A stretch of 64,000 bases of DNA from Seohaeicola saemankumensis. Lineage in GTDB: Bacteria; Pseudomonadota; Alphaproteobacteria; Rhodobacterales; Rhodobacteraceae. Where the stretch lies: the NCBI RefSeq assembly GCF_042678485.1, contig NZ_JBHTKR010000002.1, positions 434,001-498,000 on the forward strand, written 5' to 3'. Numbering within the stretch: the first letter of the stretch is position 1; every line of letters begins with the position of its first letter. The position numbers and the translations under genes are program-made. Below are positions 43,565 through 54,408 of the stretch, in pieces. The notes under the pieces are model-generated. The model saw only the letters and a list, made by a program, of their open reading frames with translations, had not been told where the DNA came from and did not search any database.

Positions 43565-44296
43565 ATGGCGTCGATCTGGGAATATGCGAACCCCAAGAAG
43601 TTCATTCAGACCACGGACAGGCTGCTGCCCTGGCTGTCCGTGCTGGCCGCGATCACGCTTGTGATCGGGTTGATCTGGGGCTTTTTCTTCACGCCTGACG
43701 ATTTCCGGCAGGGATCAACTGTCAAGATCATCTATCTGCATGTGCCTGCCGCACTGATGGCGATCAACGCCTGGCTGATGATGCTTGTGGCCTCGCTGAT
43801 CTGGATCGTGCGGCGGCACCATGTCTCGGCGCTGGCCGCGCGGGCGGCGGCCCCCGTGGGGGCCGTGATGACGGTGATTGCCCTTGCGACAGGCGCAATC
43901 TGGGGTCAACCGATGTGGGGCACCTGGTGGGCCTGGGACCCGCGCCTGACGTCTTTCCTGATCCTGTTCCTGTTTTATCTGGGCTATATGGCGCTGTGGG
44001 CCGCGATCGAGAATGACGACACCGCCGCCGATCTGACATCGGTGCTTTGCCTTGTCGGATCGGTCTTTGCCCTGCTCAGCCGCTACGCGGTCAATTTCTG
44101 GAATCAGGGCCTGCACCAGGGCGCGTCCCTCAGCCTCGACAAGGAAAAGAACGTGGCGGATGTTTTCTATCACCCGCTGCTCTTTTGTATCGCGGGCTTC
44201 GTTCTTCTGTTCATCGCGCTGGTCTTCCTGCGTACGCAAACCGAAATCCGCGCCCGCCGGATGCGGGCCCTTCTGGCACGGGAGAGACTGGGATGA
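43565..44296 (+). CDS. ccmC: Haem-handling protein CcmC
   Basis: Membrane protein of 243 residues that attaches haem to CcmE. The WWD domain is present as WGQPMWGTWWAWDPRLTS, and the flanking haem-ligand His can be seen in YLHVPAALMAI and in NQGLHQGASLS. Start 46 bases after ccmB; its stop overlaps ccmD. Confidence 0.95.
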   Translation: MASIWEYANPKKFIQTTDRLLPWLSVLAAITLVIGLIWGFFFTPDDFRQGSTVKIIYLHVPAALMAINAWLMMLVASLIWIVRRHHVSALAARAAAPVGAVMTVIALATGAIWGQPMWGTWWAWDPRLTSFLILFLFYLGYMALWAAIENDDTAADLTSVLCLVGSVFALLSRYAVNFWNQGLHQGASLSLDKEKNVADVFYHPLLFCIAGFVLLFIALVFLRTQTEIRARRMRALLARERLG

Positions 44297-44451
44297 TGCC
44301 TGATCTTGGAAAATACGCAGATGCGGTGCTGTCATCCTATGCCGTGTCCATCCTTCTGATCGTGGCGCTGGTGGCCTTCAGCGTGATGCGGGCCCGCAAG
44401 GTGCGCGCCCAGCTGGATGAAGTGGAACGCAGGAGCCGCAAACATGGCTAA
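44293..44451 (+). CDS. ccmD: Haem exporter protein CcmD
   Basis: Single-helix protein of 52 residues (MMPDLGKYADAVLSSYAVS followed by a hydrophobic helix and a basic tail RRSRKHG). CcmD links CcmC with CcmE and the ABC part. Recognised by size, topology and position. ATG overlaps the ccmC stop, a second ATG follows directly, and the end overlaps ccmG by 8 bases. Confidence 0.92.
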   Translation: MMPDLGKYADAVLSSYAVSILLIVALVAFSVMRARKVRAQLDEVERRSRKHG

Positions 44452-44989
44452 ACTGTCCCCCCTGATGCTGGCCCCGCCGCTGATCTTCGCGGGTCTGGCC
44501 GCGATGTTCTGGTTCGGCATGCAGCGCGACGATCCCGATCAGTTGCCTTCGGCGCTGGAAGGGCGGCAGGCCCCGGCCGTCGTGGTCGAGCAGCTTGGCG
44601 CGGATGCACCTTTTGCCGATGCCGATCTGCGCGCGGGCGAGGTCACATTGGTCAACTTCTGGGCCAGCTGGTGCGCGCCCTGCCGTGTGGAGCATCCCAA
44701 CCTCGAGGCGCTGGCGAAATCCGGGCTGACGATCTATGGCGTCAACTACAAGGATCAGCCGGACAACGCGATGGGATTTCTGGAAGAGCTGGGCAACCCT
44801 TACGCGGCCATGGGGGCGGATGCATCGGGGCGCATGGGGTTGAACTGGGGTCTTTATGGCGTGCCTGAAACCTATGTGATCGACGGGCAGGGCAATATCG
44901 TTCTGCGTCATGCGGGGCCCATTACCCAGCGGGTCATCGACGCCACGATCCTGCCCGCCATTGAAAAGGCGCGCGGCGCGGGATCCTGA
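44444..44989 (+). CDS. ccmG: Thiol:disulfide interchange protein CcmG/DsbE
   Basis: Membrane-anchored periplasmic thioredoxin of 181 residues that keeps apocytochrome c Cys residues reduced. N-terminal helix (SPLMLAPPLIFAGLAAMFWFG), NFWASWCAPCRVEHPNL with the WCxxC active site, and the cis-Pro segment YGVPETYVIDGQG. Overlaps ccmD. Last gene of the run; ccmE, ccmF and ccmH are not in the window, and ccmI is at 13.6-14.8 kb. Confidence 0.95.
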   Translation: MAKLSPLMLAPPLIFAGLAAMFWFGMQRDDPDQLPSALEGRQAPAVVVEQLGADAPFADADLRAGEVTLVNFWASWCAPCRVEHPNLEALAKSGLTIYGVNYKDQPDNAMGFLEELGNPYAAMGADASGRMGLNWGLYGVPETYVIDGQGNIVLRHAGPITQRVIDATILPAIEKARGAGS

Positions 44990-45011
44990 CCGGTCCCTCG
45001 CGCGCATGAAA

Positions 45012-45040
45012 AAAGCCCCGGTGCATCGCACCGGGGCTTT
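45012..45040. terminator. Bidirectional terminator between ccmG and acnA
   Basis: AAAGCCCCGGTGC (45012-45024) and GCACCGGGGCTTT (45028-45040) form a perfect 13-base stem with a 3-base loop. A-run on one side and T-run on the other serve both convergent transcripts. Confidence 0.9.
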
Positions 45041-45059
45041 GTCTTGGGGCCGGCGCCGA

Positions 45060-47834
<2,775 letters not shown>

Positions 47835-48049
47835 CTGTGGCCTCCCTCCGATCAGGAAATAAGGGGTATTGCTGCGCTGCTTTTGACCTATAGTCGGCTT
47901 CCGATCAAGAGGGGCGAGGCAAAATGTATACCATTGCACACAAAAAAATCGGGCAGAGGGGACACAGTAACCCGTCTCTCTCGATTCCTTGATTGGTCAT
48001 TTCAATGTCGCGCGCCTAAAACAGGATCACAGACAGCGCAAAGAGATGG

Positions 48050-48775
48050 ATGAACATGGGTCATATCAGGGCTTGGATCACGGGATGCCTGACGGGCGGA
48101 TTGATCGCGGCGGCCGCGGCGGGCACAGCCATGGCCGAGACGCGCCCCGTCGTGGTCGAGCTGTTCACCTCGCAAGGCTGTTCATCCTGCCCCCCAGCGG
48201 ATGCATTCCTGCATGAGTTGAGCCAGCGTGAGGACGTGATCGCCCTGGCGTTGCATGTGGATTACTGGGACTACATCGGCTGGAAGGACAGTTTCGCACA
48301 GCCGGCTTTCACCCAGCGCCAGAAAGCCTATGCCAAGACGGCCGGTCGCAGGTCAGTCTACACACCGCAGATGATCGTGGCAGGCCAGGATCATGTGGTC
48401 GGCACCCATGAGGAAGACGCGAAATCCCTGATTCTGCGCCATGCCGCCGTGCAAACGGGTGTGAGCGTCGCCCTGGAACGCGCGCCGGACGGGCGCCTTG
48501 TGATCCGCGGTGTTGCGGGGCAGGGGGCTGTCGGCCCCCTGGCCGTGCATCTGGTCCGCTACGCGCCGTCCCAGCAGGTCGAGATCACGCGCGGCGAGAA
48601 TGCAGGTCGTCTGATGGATTATGCCAATGTGGTCACCGAGTGGTCCACGATCGGCGAATGGGACCTGTCCGCGCCCCTTCAGATCATGGCGCCGTCCGGC
48701 GGCAATCAGCCCGCCGTGGTGATCCTGCAGCGCAAGGGGGCCGGTCCAATCGTTGCAGCCGCGCGTCTGCGCTGA
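48050..48775 (+). CDS. DUF1223 secreted thioredoxin-like protein
   Basis: Protein of 241 residues with a Sec signal peptide (ITGCLTGGLIAAAAAGTAMA, cleavage near residue 29). The DUF1223 core VVVELFTSQGCSSCPPADAFL holds a CSSC pair like a thioredoxin active site, followed by ALALHVDYWDYIGWKD and the RRSVYTPQMIVAG segment. Periplasmic; function unknown, possibly redox. Divergent from acnA. Confidence 0.88.
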   Translation: MNMGHIRAWITGCLTGGLIAAAAAGTAMAETRPVVVELFTSQGCSSCPPADAFLHELSQREDVIALALHVDYWDYIGWKDSFAQPAFTQRQKAYAKTAGRRSVYTPQMIVAGQDHVVGTHEEDAKSLILRHAAVQTGVSVALERAPDGRLVIRGVAGQGAVGPLAVHLVRYAPSQQVEITRGENAGRLMDYANVVTEWSTIGEWDLSAPLQIMAPSGGNQPAVVILQRKGAGPIVAAARLR

Positions 48776-48785
48776 GCATGTCGGC

Positions 48786-49664
48786 CTAGCCGCGCTTGAT
48801 CGCTGTCTTCCCGAAGGTTTCCCGATACCAGACATAGACCCCGGCGGCCACGATGATCATGGCCCCGACCACAGTCCAGATGTCGGGATATTCCCCGAAA
48901 AACACCACGCCCCAGACCGTGGCAAAGACCAGCCCGGTATAGGCGAAGGGCGCCAGCATGCCCGCCTCGCCGATCGACAGGGCGCGGATCAGCAGCAATT
49001 GCGACAAGGTGCCAAAGGCGGCGATCACAAGCATCAGCAGCCCCGACGTCAGATCAAGCGGCTGCCAGTAGAACGGCACCGCAACGGTCATGACCACGGC
49101 CCCGAACAGCGCTGTATAGAGCAACGATGTCCAGGGGTCCTCGTTCCGGCCGACAAAGCGGGTCGTGATGTTATAGGCCGAATAGGCAAAGGCCGCGACC
49201 AGCGGCAGCACCGCATAGGGTGAAAACACCTCGGACCCCGGCCGGATCACGATCAAGGCGCCGATCATCGCGGCCCCGATCCCCAGCGCGCGGCGCAGGC
49301 CGATCTTTTCGCCAAGAAACAGCGCGGCGCCCAGGGTGATGATCACCGGGTTGACGTTCATGATCGCGGTCGCCTCGGTCAGGCCGATATTGGCGACGCT
49401 GAAGAAGAAAAAGACCGTCCCGAACATCAGAAAGACCGAACGCGCCAGTTGCAGCCAGGGGAAATTGGTGCGCGCCACGGATCGCAGGCGCGGGGCCACA
49501 AGGACCAGCACGACAAGCGCCTGACCGGCATAGCGGGCCCAGACGGCGGGGATCGTGCCGATGCGCGGCGCAAGCGCCTTGGCGGTGGCGTCCATCACGG
49601 AAAAACAGAAGATGGCCCCGATCATCAGCAGGATGGCGGTGGCCGTCGGGCTGAGTGTTCTCAT
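48786..49664 (-). CDS. DMT-superfamily (EamA) permease at the end of the nitrile hydratase-type operon
   Basis: Ten-helix drug/metabolite transporter of 292 residues with two EamA repeats (AILLMIGAIFCFSVMDATAK at the start; TGLVFATVWGVVFFGEYPD in the second). Its ATG overlaps the stop of the alpha-subunit gene, so it is translationally coupled to the enzyme. It may carry a nitrile, amide or acid product; this is inferred from coupling only, since EamA proteins vary widely in substrate. Confidence 0.88.
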   Translation of the reverse strand: MRTLSPTATAILLMIGAIFCFSVMDATAKALAPRIGTIPAVWARYAGQALVVLVLVAPRLRSVARTNFPWLQLARSVFLMFGTVFFFFSVANIGLTEATAIMNVNPVIITLGAALFLGEKIGLRRALGIGAAMIGALIVIRPGSEVFSPYAVLPLVAAFAYSAYNITTRFVGRNEDPWTSLLYTALFGAVVMTVAVPFYWQPLDLTSGLLMLVIAAFGTLSQLLLIRALSIGEAGMLAPFAYTGLVFATVWGVVFFGEYPDIWTVVGAMIIVAAGVYVWYRETFGKTAIKRG

Positions 49665-50341
49665 CCGGGCGCGGCGCTGCCCTGTGGCATCCTTGGCAGG
49701 CCGGTGCCGATAATGCAGTCGCGCGTCACCAGGGCGGCCAGTTGATCCTCGGTCATGGATTCGGTTCCCGCCGGGCGCGCAGGCAGCACGATATAGCGCA
49801 TGTCCGCAGTGCTGTCGTGAACGCGGATCGTGGTGCTGTCGGGCAGATCGACGCCGAATTCCGCCAGCACGGCGCGCGGTTCACGCACGGCGCGGCTGCG
49901 ATAGGCGCGGGTCTTGTACCAGTCGGGCGGCAGACCCAGCAGATTGCGCGGATAGCAAGAGCACAATGTGCAGACGATCAGGTTATGGGTGTCGGCGGTG
50001 TTTTCGACCGCGATCAGGTGAAGCGGCCCGATGTCGAACCCCATCTCGCGACTGGCATCGCCCGCGTTTTTCAGCAGGCGTGACTTGAACGCAGGGTCGG
50101 TCCAGGCGCGCGCCACGACAGCCGCACCATTCGCGGGGCTGCGGCTGTCCATCAGGTCGATCTGTCCTGCGATCTCGGCGGCGGTGGTCACACCCTTTTC
50201 GATCAGCAATTCACGCACGGCGATTTCCATGCGCTGCCAGTAGGTCAGGGGCGTGTCATCATCCTGCCGGTAGGGATGGCCCGAAGGGCTGAGGCCGTGG
50301 TGATCATGGTCATGGTCATGGTCGTGATGGTCATGGGGCAT
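49661..50341 (-). CDS. nthA: Nitrile hydratase-type alpha subunit, Co-type motif, His/Asp-rich N-terminus
   Basis: Catalytic metal subunit of the nitrile hydratase/thiocyanate hydrolase family, 226 residues. The metal-claw motif VCTLCSC gives Cys124, Cys127, Ser128 and Cys129; Thr at the third motif position is typical of cobalt enzymes (iron types have Ser). YPRNLLGLPPDWYKTRAYRS and ADMRYIVLPARPAGTE confirm the family. Residues 3-15 hold eight His and five Asp, which is not usual for bacterial alpha subunits and may bind the metal for insertion. Overlaps both neighbours (11 bases from start to the upstream stop; ATGA with EamA). Confidence 0.9.
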   Translation of the reverse strand: MPHDHHDHDHDHDHHGLSPSGHPYRQDDDTPLTYWQRMEIAVRELLIEKGVTTAAEIAGQIDLMDSRSPANGAAVVARAWTDPAFKSRLLKNAGDASREMGFDIGPLHLIAVENTADTHNLIVCTLCSCYPRNLLGLPPDWYKTRAYRSRAVREPRAVLAEFGVDLPDSTTIRVHDSTADMRYIVLPARPAGTESMTEDQLAALVTRDCIIGTGLPRMPQGSAAPG

Positions 50342-50609
50342 GGTCGGGCACCTCTTCCAGCCAGTGGCCATAGATTTCCGCGTCCAGCGTATCCTCGGGC
50401 CGCTCAGCCTGATCCCCCCAGAGTTCCGCCATGGTGAAACGCACGCGATAGAGGGGCTTTTTCTCGGCCGGCAGTCCATAGGCCAATTGTTCGGGATTGC
50501 CGAAAGCGCCAAGGCTGCGTTCGATGATCCCGGTCTTGCCGCGAAGATAGGCGGGGGCGCGCACATGGCCCGGGGGCATCAGGCTGCGGACGCGGACATG
50601 CTTAGCCAT
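50331..50609 (-). CDS. Nitrile hydratase beta subunit, C-terminal (SH3-like) half as a separate protein
   Basis: Protein of 92 residues equal to only the C-terminal domain of a normal NHase beta subunit: VRVRSLMPPGHVRAPAYLRG with the conserved Arg, KTGIIERSLGAF, YRVRFTMAELWGDQAE. The N-terminal helical half is encoded by the preceding gene in another frame. Same division as in thiocyanate hydrolase (alpha, beta, gamma) and toyocamycin nitrile hydratase (ToyJ, K, L). Start at 50609 overlaps the upstream stop by 8 bases; an ATG at 50624 is also possible. Confidence 0.85.
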   Translation of the reverse strand: MAKHVRVRSLMPPGHVRAPAYLRGKTGIIERSLGAFGNPEQLAYGLPAEKKPLYRVRFTMAELWGDQAERPEDTLDAEIYGHWLEEVPDHAP

Positions 50610-50940
50610 GGGCGGCTTCGCCATAGGTGGGGCCGCGTTCCGCGATCTCTTCCATGCGGGTGGCGAGTTCCTCCAGCGTGTAGATGCCGCCTTCGATCAG
50701 GTTCTGGTTCACGGCCGCGATCCAGCGTTCGTAATAGCTGTGCTTTTCAAAGGCATCCTCGCCCATGTCTTCCAGCGCGCGGCGCAGGCCGTCGACCGTA
50801 AAGTGGCCCTTTGACGAGCATAGCACCATCAGCGCATCCACGCGCTTTTCCCAAAGCGCGAAATCATGCCCTTCCATGGGAACGGGTCCAGCCTCGTCCC
50901 CGCCCATGTCGTGCCAGCGGCGTCCTGAAATATCGCTCAT
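50602..50940 (-). CDS. Nitrile hydratase beta subunit, N-terminal half (or activator-like) as a separate protein
   Basis: Protein of 112 residues like the helical N-terminal part of NHase beta subunits: WHDMGGDEAGPVP near the start, FALWEKRVDALMVLC, and HSYYERWIAAVNQNLIEGGIYT, which is the YYExW motif. The activators (P14K type) of Co-type enzymes share this fold, so it could act as subunit, metallochaperone or both. First gene of a four-gene overlapping operon (N-half, C-half, alpha, EamA). Confidence 0.82.
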   Translation of the reverse strand: MSDISGRRWHDMGGDEAGPVPMEGHDFALWEKRVDALMVLCSSKGHFTVDGLRRALEDMGEDAFEKHSYYERWIAAVNQNLIEGGIYTLEELATRMEEIAERGPTYGEAAHG

Positions 50941-51012
50941 GACGGCAGGTTAGGACGACATCACGGCCCTGTCCATATCAGACTGTTGCGCTTGCAGGTC
51001 TGGAGGGTCGCT

Positions 51013-52074
51013 TCAGGCGTCGTCTTCCGTGCCGGGCTGGCGCATCACCATTTCGCCACTGGCGACAAGATCGCGGATGGCGGTGATCACGGCTGTCATC
51101 GCGTCCTCGCCCGCCTTGGCCTTGACCTTGCCTGTTTGCGCGATCTCGTCCCGCAAGCCGTCGGCCATGCGCTGCGAGATGTTGTCGAGGATGAAGTCAG
51201 CCGCTTCCGCCGAGGGGCTGCCCAGGGCGCGGGCATGGGTCAGGGCCAGCACCAGGGTCGCCTGATCGAGGCCCCGGGTGATCTTGGGCGCATCGCGCGC
51301 CTCGACCCGGGTCGGGATATCGGCAAAAGTGAAGATGGCGCGCCGGACGCTTTCGGCAAAACCGGCATCGGCCTCTTCCAGACCGGTCAGGACATCGTCG
51401 CGCGTGGCTGAACTGGACAGGTTGAGGATGGCGCCCACTCTTTGTTCCGGCTCGTCCGAAAAGGCGCGGTCAGGCACCGCATCCGACTGCATCGCCAGCG
51501 ACAATCCGATCCGGTACACCGTTTCGGGGGTAACGGCCCCGGTCAGCGACATCGCATAGGTGATCCGCCGCGCATCGGCGCCGGGCAGACGGCTGAGAAG
51601 GTCGGCAGATTTCGCAACGTCCAGTTTGGACAGCACCACCGCCGCCACTTCGACAGATTCCGTGGACAGGAACGGCAGAAGCCGTTCGGCCGGAAGCGCG
51701 CGCAGACGGTCCCACGGGTCACCCGTCTGACGCACCCCGGCTTCGCGGCGCAGCCTTGCGGCTGTCTGCGGGCTGATCCGCCCGTCAAGCGCGGTCAGCG
51801 CCCCCGCGACATCGCGGGGAAACAGCAGCGCGATCTGTTCCAGCTCTTCCGCGAATTCGGCCACGACAGCCGCCAATGTCGCCCGGTCCACATGCCGCAT
51901 CTGGCCAAACTGTACCGTCAGTGCCGCCTGAAGGTCATCGGGCAGGTCCGCAAGCGTCAGATCCGCCCCTTCCGACAGAAGAAAGCGGACCACGATCGCG
52001 GCTTTTTCACGCTGGGACAGCGCGGCTTGTCCCGGTCTGCCGGGGCGGGGAGAGACTGGGCTCAGCTTCAGCAT
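51013..52074 (-). CDS. fliG: Flagellar motor switch protein FliG (divergent, isolated)
   Basis: Protein of 353 residues with the FliG helical repeat layout: N-terminal SQREKAAIVVRFLLSEGADL, middle domain LPFLSTESVEVAAVVLSKLDVAKSADLLSRLP, and C-terminal FTFADIPTRVEARDAPKITRGLD then LDNISQRMADGLRDEI. FliG couples stator proton flow to the C-ring. The torque helix keeps charged residues (RDAPKITRGLD) but differs from the enterobacterial DDRGIQRLLREVD pattern. No other flagellar gene is nearby. ATG 52074 has GAGG upstream; ATG 52116 is possible. Confidence 0.8.
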   Translation of the reverse strand: MLKLSPVSPRPGRPGQAALSQREKAAIVVRFLLSEGADLTLADLPDDLQAALTVQFGQMRHVDRATLAAVVAEFAEELEQIALLFPRDVAGALTALDGRISPQTAARLRREAGVRQTGDPWDRLRALPAERLLPFLSTESVEVAAVVLSKLDVAKSADLLSRLPGADARRITYAMSLTGAVTPETVYRIGLSLAMQSDAVPDRAFSDEPEQRVGAILNLSSSATRDDVLTGLEEADAGFAESVRRAIFTFADIPTRVEARDAPKITRGLDQATLVLALTHARALGSPSAEAADFILDNISQRMADGLRDEIAQTGKVKAKAGEDAMTAVITAIRDLVASGEMVMRQPGTEDDA

Positions 52075-52230
52075 CGCGACCTCATCGAAACAGCGTTCAG
52101 ATAAGGCGGGAGCCATGAACAAAGGCTGAAGGCGGCGGCCAGTTTGTCGCTAAATTTAAAGATGTCGCATGTCGCGACCGCTGACATGCACCGCCCGACG
52201 GGGGAGGGCCGCCCGCAAGGTCCATGCCGG

Positions 52231-52268
52231 AAAAAACCGCGCCCTGACCGACTGGCGGAAGGGCGCGG
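52231..52268 (-). terminator. Intrinsic terminator downstream of purB and the small secreted peptide gene
   Basis: Read on the minus strand, CCGCGCCC (52268-52261) and GGGCGCGG (52244-52237) pair around a 16-base loop and are followed by six T (52236-52231). Confidence 0.8.
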
Positions 52269-52277
52269 GCAGGGTCG

Positions 52278-52433
52278 TCAGCCGCTGAGTTGCTTGGTGC
52301 AGCTGCGGGTTTCGTTGTCCCACACCATTCCGTCGGCGCAGGACATGGCCTGATGGCTTGTCGAACAGGAGGCGCTGACCATCATCGGGGTGAGGGTCAG
52401 GGCCAGGGCGGCAAATATGGTCTTGAACTTCAT
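52278..52433 (-). CDS. Small secreted Cys-containing protein, 51 residues
   Basis: Open frame of 51 codons with an excellent ribosome-binding site (AAGGGAG, 7 bases upstream). It encodes a signal peptide (MKFKTIFAALALTLTPMMVSA) and a short mature part with three Cys (about residues 23, 32 and 45): SCSTSHQAMSCADGMVWD, then SCTKQLSG. The CxxGxxWD...C spacing resembles a chitin-binding type knuckle, but this is a weak likeness. It lies 69 bases after purB and ends at an intrinsic terminator, so it is probably co-transcribed. Function unknown. Confidence 0.75.
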   Translation of the reverse strand: MKFKTIFAALALTLTPMMVSASCSTSHQAMSCADGMVWDNETRSCTKQLSG

Positions 52434-52502
52434 TGCGTGCTCCCTTGAGATGAGAACCCAAGCGTAGCACGCAATGTCATGACGTCAAAACGTCCAGATG
52501 CA

Positions 52503-53810
52503 TCACTTTGTTCCGAAAACCCGGGCAAAGATCGTGTCGACATGTTTGGTATGATACCCGAGGTCGAATTTTTCCTCGATCTCGGCAGGGCTCAGGGCAG
52601 CAGTCACATCGGGGTCCGCCAGCAGTTCAGTCTTGAAGTCGGCGCCCTTCTCCCAGACTTTCATCGCGTTGCGCTGCACCAGTGTATAGGCGTCCTCGCG
52701 GCTGACACCGGCCTGCGTCAGGGCCAGAAGCACCCGCTGCGACATTACCAGACCGCGGAATTTGTTCATGTTGGCCAGCATGTTGTCGGGATAGATCACC
52801 AGTTTGTCGATCAACCCGGTCAGCCGCGCCAGCGCGAAATCAAGCGTCACGGTCGTGTCCGGCCCGATCATCCGCTCGACCGAGGAATGCGAGATGTCGC
52901 GCTCGTGCCAGAGGGCCACGTTTTCCATCGCGGGCACCACGGACATCCGCACAAGGCGCGCAAGGCCGGTCAGGTTTTCGCTGAGCACGGGATTGCGCTT
53001 GTGCGGCATCGCGCTGGACCCTTTTTGGCCCTTGCTGAAAAATTCCTCGGCTTCCAGCACCTCTGTGCGTTGCATGTGCCGAATTTCGATGGCGATATTC
53101 TCGATGCTCGAGGCGATCACGCCAAGTGTTGCGAAAAACGCGGCATGACGGTCACGGGGAATCACCTGCGTGCTGATGGGTTCGGGCAGCAGGCCCAGCA
53201 TCTTGCAGACATGTTCCTCGACCGCCGGGTCGATATTGGCGAAGGTGCCGACAGCGCCACTGATCGCGCCGGTCGCGATTTCCGCGCGCGCGGTATGCAG
53301 ACGGCGCAGGTTGCGATCCATCTCGGCGTAGAAGCGCGCGAAGGTCAGACCCATGGTTGTCGGTTCTGCATGAATCCCGTGGCTGCGGCCGATCCGCACC
53401 GTGTCCTTGTGCTCATAGGCGCGGCGCTTGAGCGCGGCCAGCAGCGCCTCCATATCCGCGATCAGCAGATCGGCGGCGCGGGTCAGCTGCACGTTCAGGC
53501 AGGTGTCCAGCACATCCGACGATGTCATGCCCTGGTGCACGAAGCGCGCCGCATCCGATCCGACATGTTCGGCCAGATGGGTCAGGAAGGCGATCACGTC
53601 ATGCTTTGTCACGGCCTCGATCTCGTCGATGCGGGCCACGTCGAACTCCACATCCTTGGCCTTCCAGACGGCTTGGGCGTTTTCGCGCGGGATCACCCCC
53701 AGCTCGGCCATGGCGTCGCAGGCATGGGCTTCGATCTCGAACCAGATGCGGAATTTCGTTTCGGGCGACCAGATCGCGACCATCTCGGGCCGGGAATAAC
53801 GAGGGATCAT
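52503..53810 (-). CDS. purB: Adenylosuccinate lyase
   Basis: Purine enzyme of 435 residues acting twice: on SAICAR and on adenylosuccinate, each time releasing fumarate. The signature GSSAMPHKRNPVLSENL carries the flexible catalytic loop with the serine; the conserved HIS segments are IGRSHGIHAEPTTMG and MTSSDVLDTCLN. Length and start are standard. Followed by the small secreted peptide gene. Confidence 0.96.
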   Translation of the reverse strand: MIPRYSRPEMVAIWSPETKFRIWFEIEAHACDAMAELGVIPRENAQAVWKAKDVEFDVARIDEIEAVTKHDVIAFLTHLAEHVGSDAARFVHQGMTSSDVLDTCLNVQLTRAADLLIADMEALLAALKRRAYEHKDTVRIGRSHGIHAEPTTMGLTFARFYAEMDRNLRRLHTARAEIATGAISGAVGTFANIDPAVEEHVCKMLGLLPEPISTQVIPRDRHAAFFATLGVIASSIENIAIEIRHMQRTEVLEAEEFFSKGQKGSSAMPHKRNPVLSENLTGLARLVRMSVVPAMENVALWHERDISHSSVERMIGPDTTVTLDFALARLTGLIDKLVIYPDNMLANMNKFRGLVMSQRVLLALTQAGVSREDAYTLVQRNAMKVWEKGADFKTELLADPDVTAALSPAEIEEKFDLGYHTKHVDTIFARVFGTK

Positions 53811-53902
53811 TGGATTTCCTTGGTTGGCAGCGGTTGGCGCTGTCTTTAACGGGGGCTAGTCTTGGCGGCAAGTCTTGGTGGCAGATGTTGGCGGGGAAGC
53901 GG

Positions 53903-54334
53903 ATGATCGGGCTGATGGATTTCGAAGGACGCTGGCGGCTGGACCGGCAGATCACGGATACCCGGGGGGCGGATGCGTTGTTCACGGGGTGGGCGGTGTT
54001 CGCGGCGGATGCAGAGGGTCTTGATCTGCATGAGGCAGGACGGCTGGAGTTGAAGGGGCAGGGCGGTTTTCAGGCGGAACGGCGGTACCTGTGGCGCCAG
54101 GATGGGGCGGGCATCGCGGTCCTGTTTGCCGACGGGCGCGCCTTTCACCGCTTCGATCCCGCCGCCAGGACGGCGCTGGCCGATCACTGGTGCGACCCCG
54201 ACACCTATGAGGTGCGCTATGATTTCAGCGGCTGGCCGGTCTGGCGCGCGGAATGGCGCGTCACGGGACCGCGCAAGGATTACGTCATGACATCGGTCTA
54301 TACACCGGCTGCGGGAATATCCCCCAAAGAATGA
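53903..54334 (+). CDS. DUF6314 family protein
   Basis: Protein of about 143 residues. Pattern FEGRWRLDRQITDTRGADAL, YLWRQDGAGIAVLFADGRAFHRF, HWCDPDTYEVRYDF and WRVTGPRKDYVMTSVY match the DUF6314 family, a lipocalin-like beta-barrel of unknown role. The N-terminus is uncertain: ATG 53903, 53915 or 53885 are in frame. Divergent from purB, and 74 bases before bioY. Confidence 0.8.
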   Translation: MIGLMDFEGRWRLDRQITDTRGADALFTGWAVFAADAEGLDLHEAGRLELKGQGGFQAERRYLWRQDGAGIAVLFADGRAFHRFDPAARTALADHWCDPDTYEVRYDFSGWPVWRAEWRVTGPRKDYVMTSVYTPAAGISPKE

Positions 54335-54408
54335 TCCTTGCCCCTTGCGGTGTTATGGGGGCTAGGGCAGAAACAGAGACGAAGTAACTCAGGATAGGAG
54401 GCTTGCGT

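Noticed and set aside
47835..48049. GntR-like half-dyad (GTATAC) upstream of acnA as operator
   Set aside because: Only the central six bases are symmetric; too weak to support a site.
50331..50940. Split of the nitrile hydratase beta subunit as a simple frameshift pseudogene
   Set aside because: Both halves are intact domains with own starts and stops, the genes overlap neatly, and natural three-subunit relatives with the same division are known. A sequencing error cannot be fully excluded.
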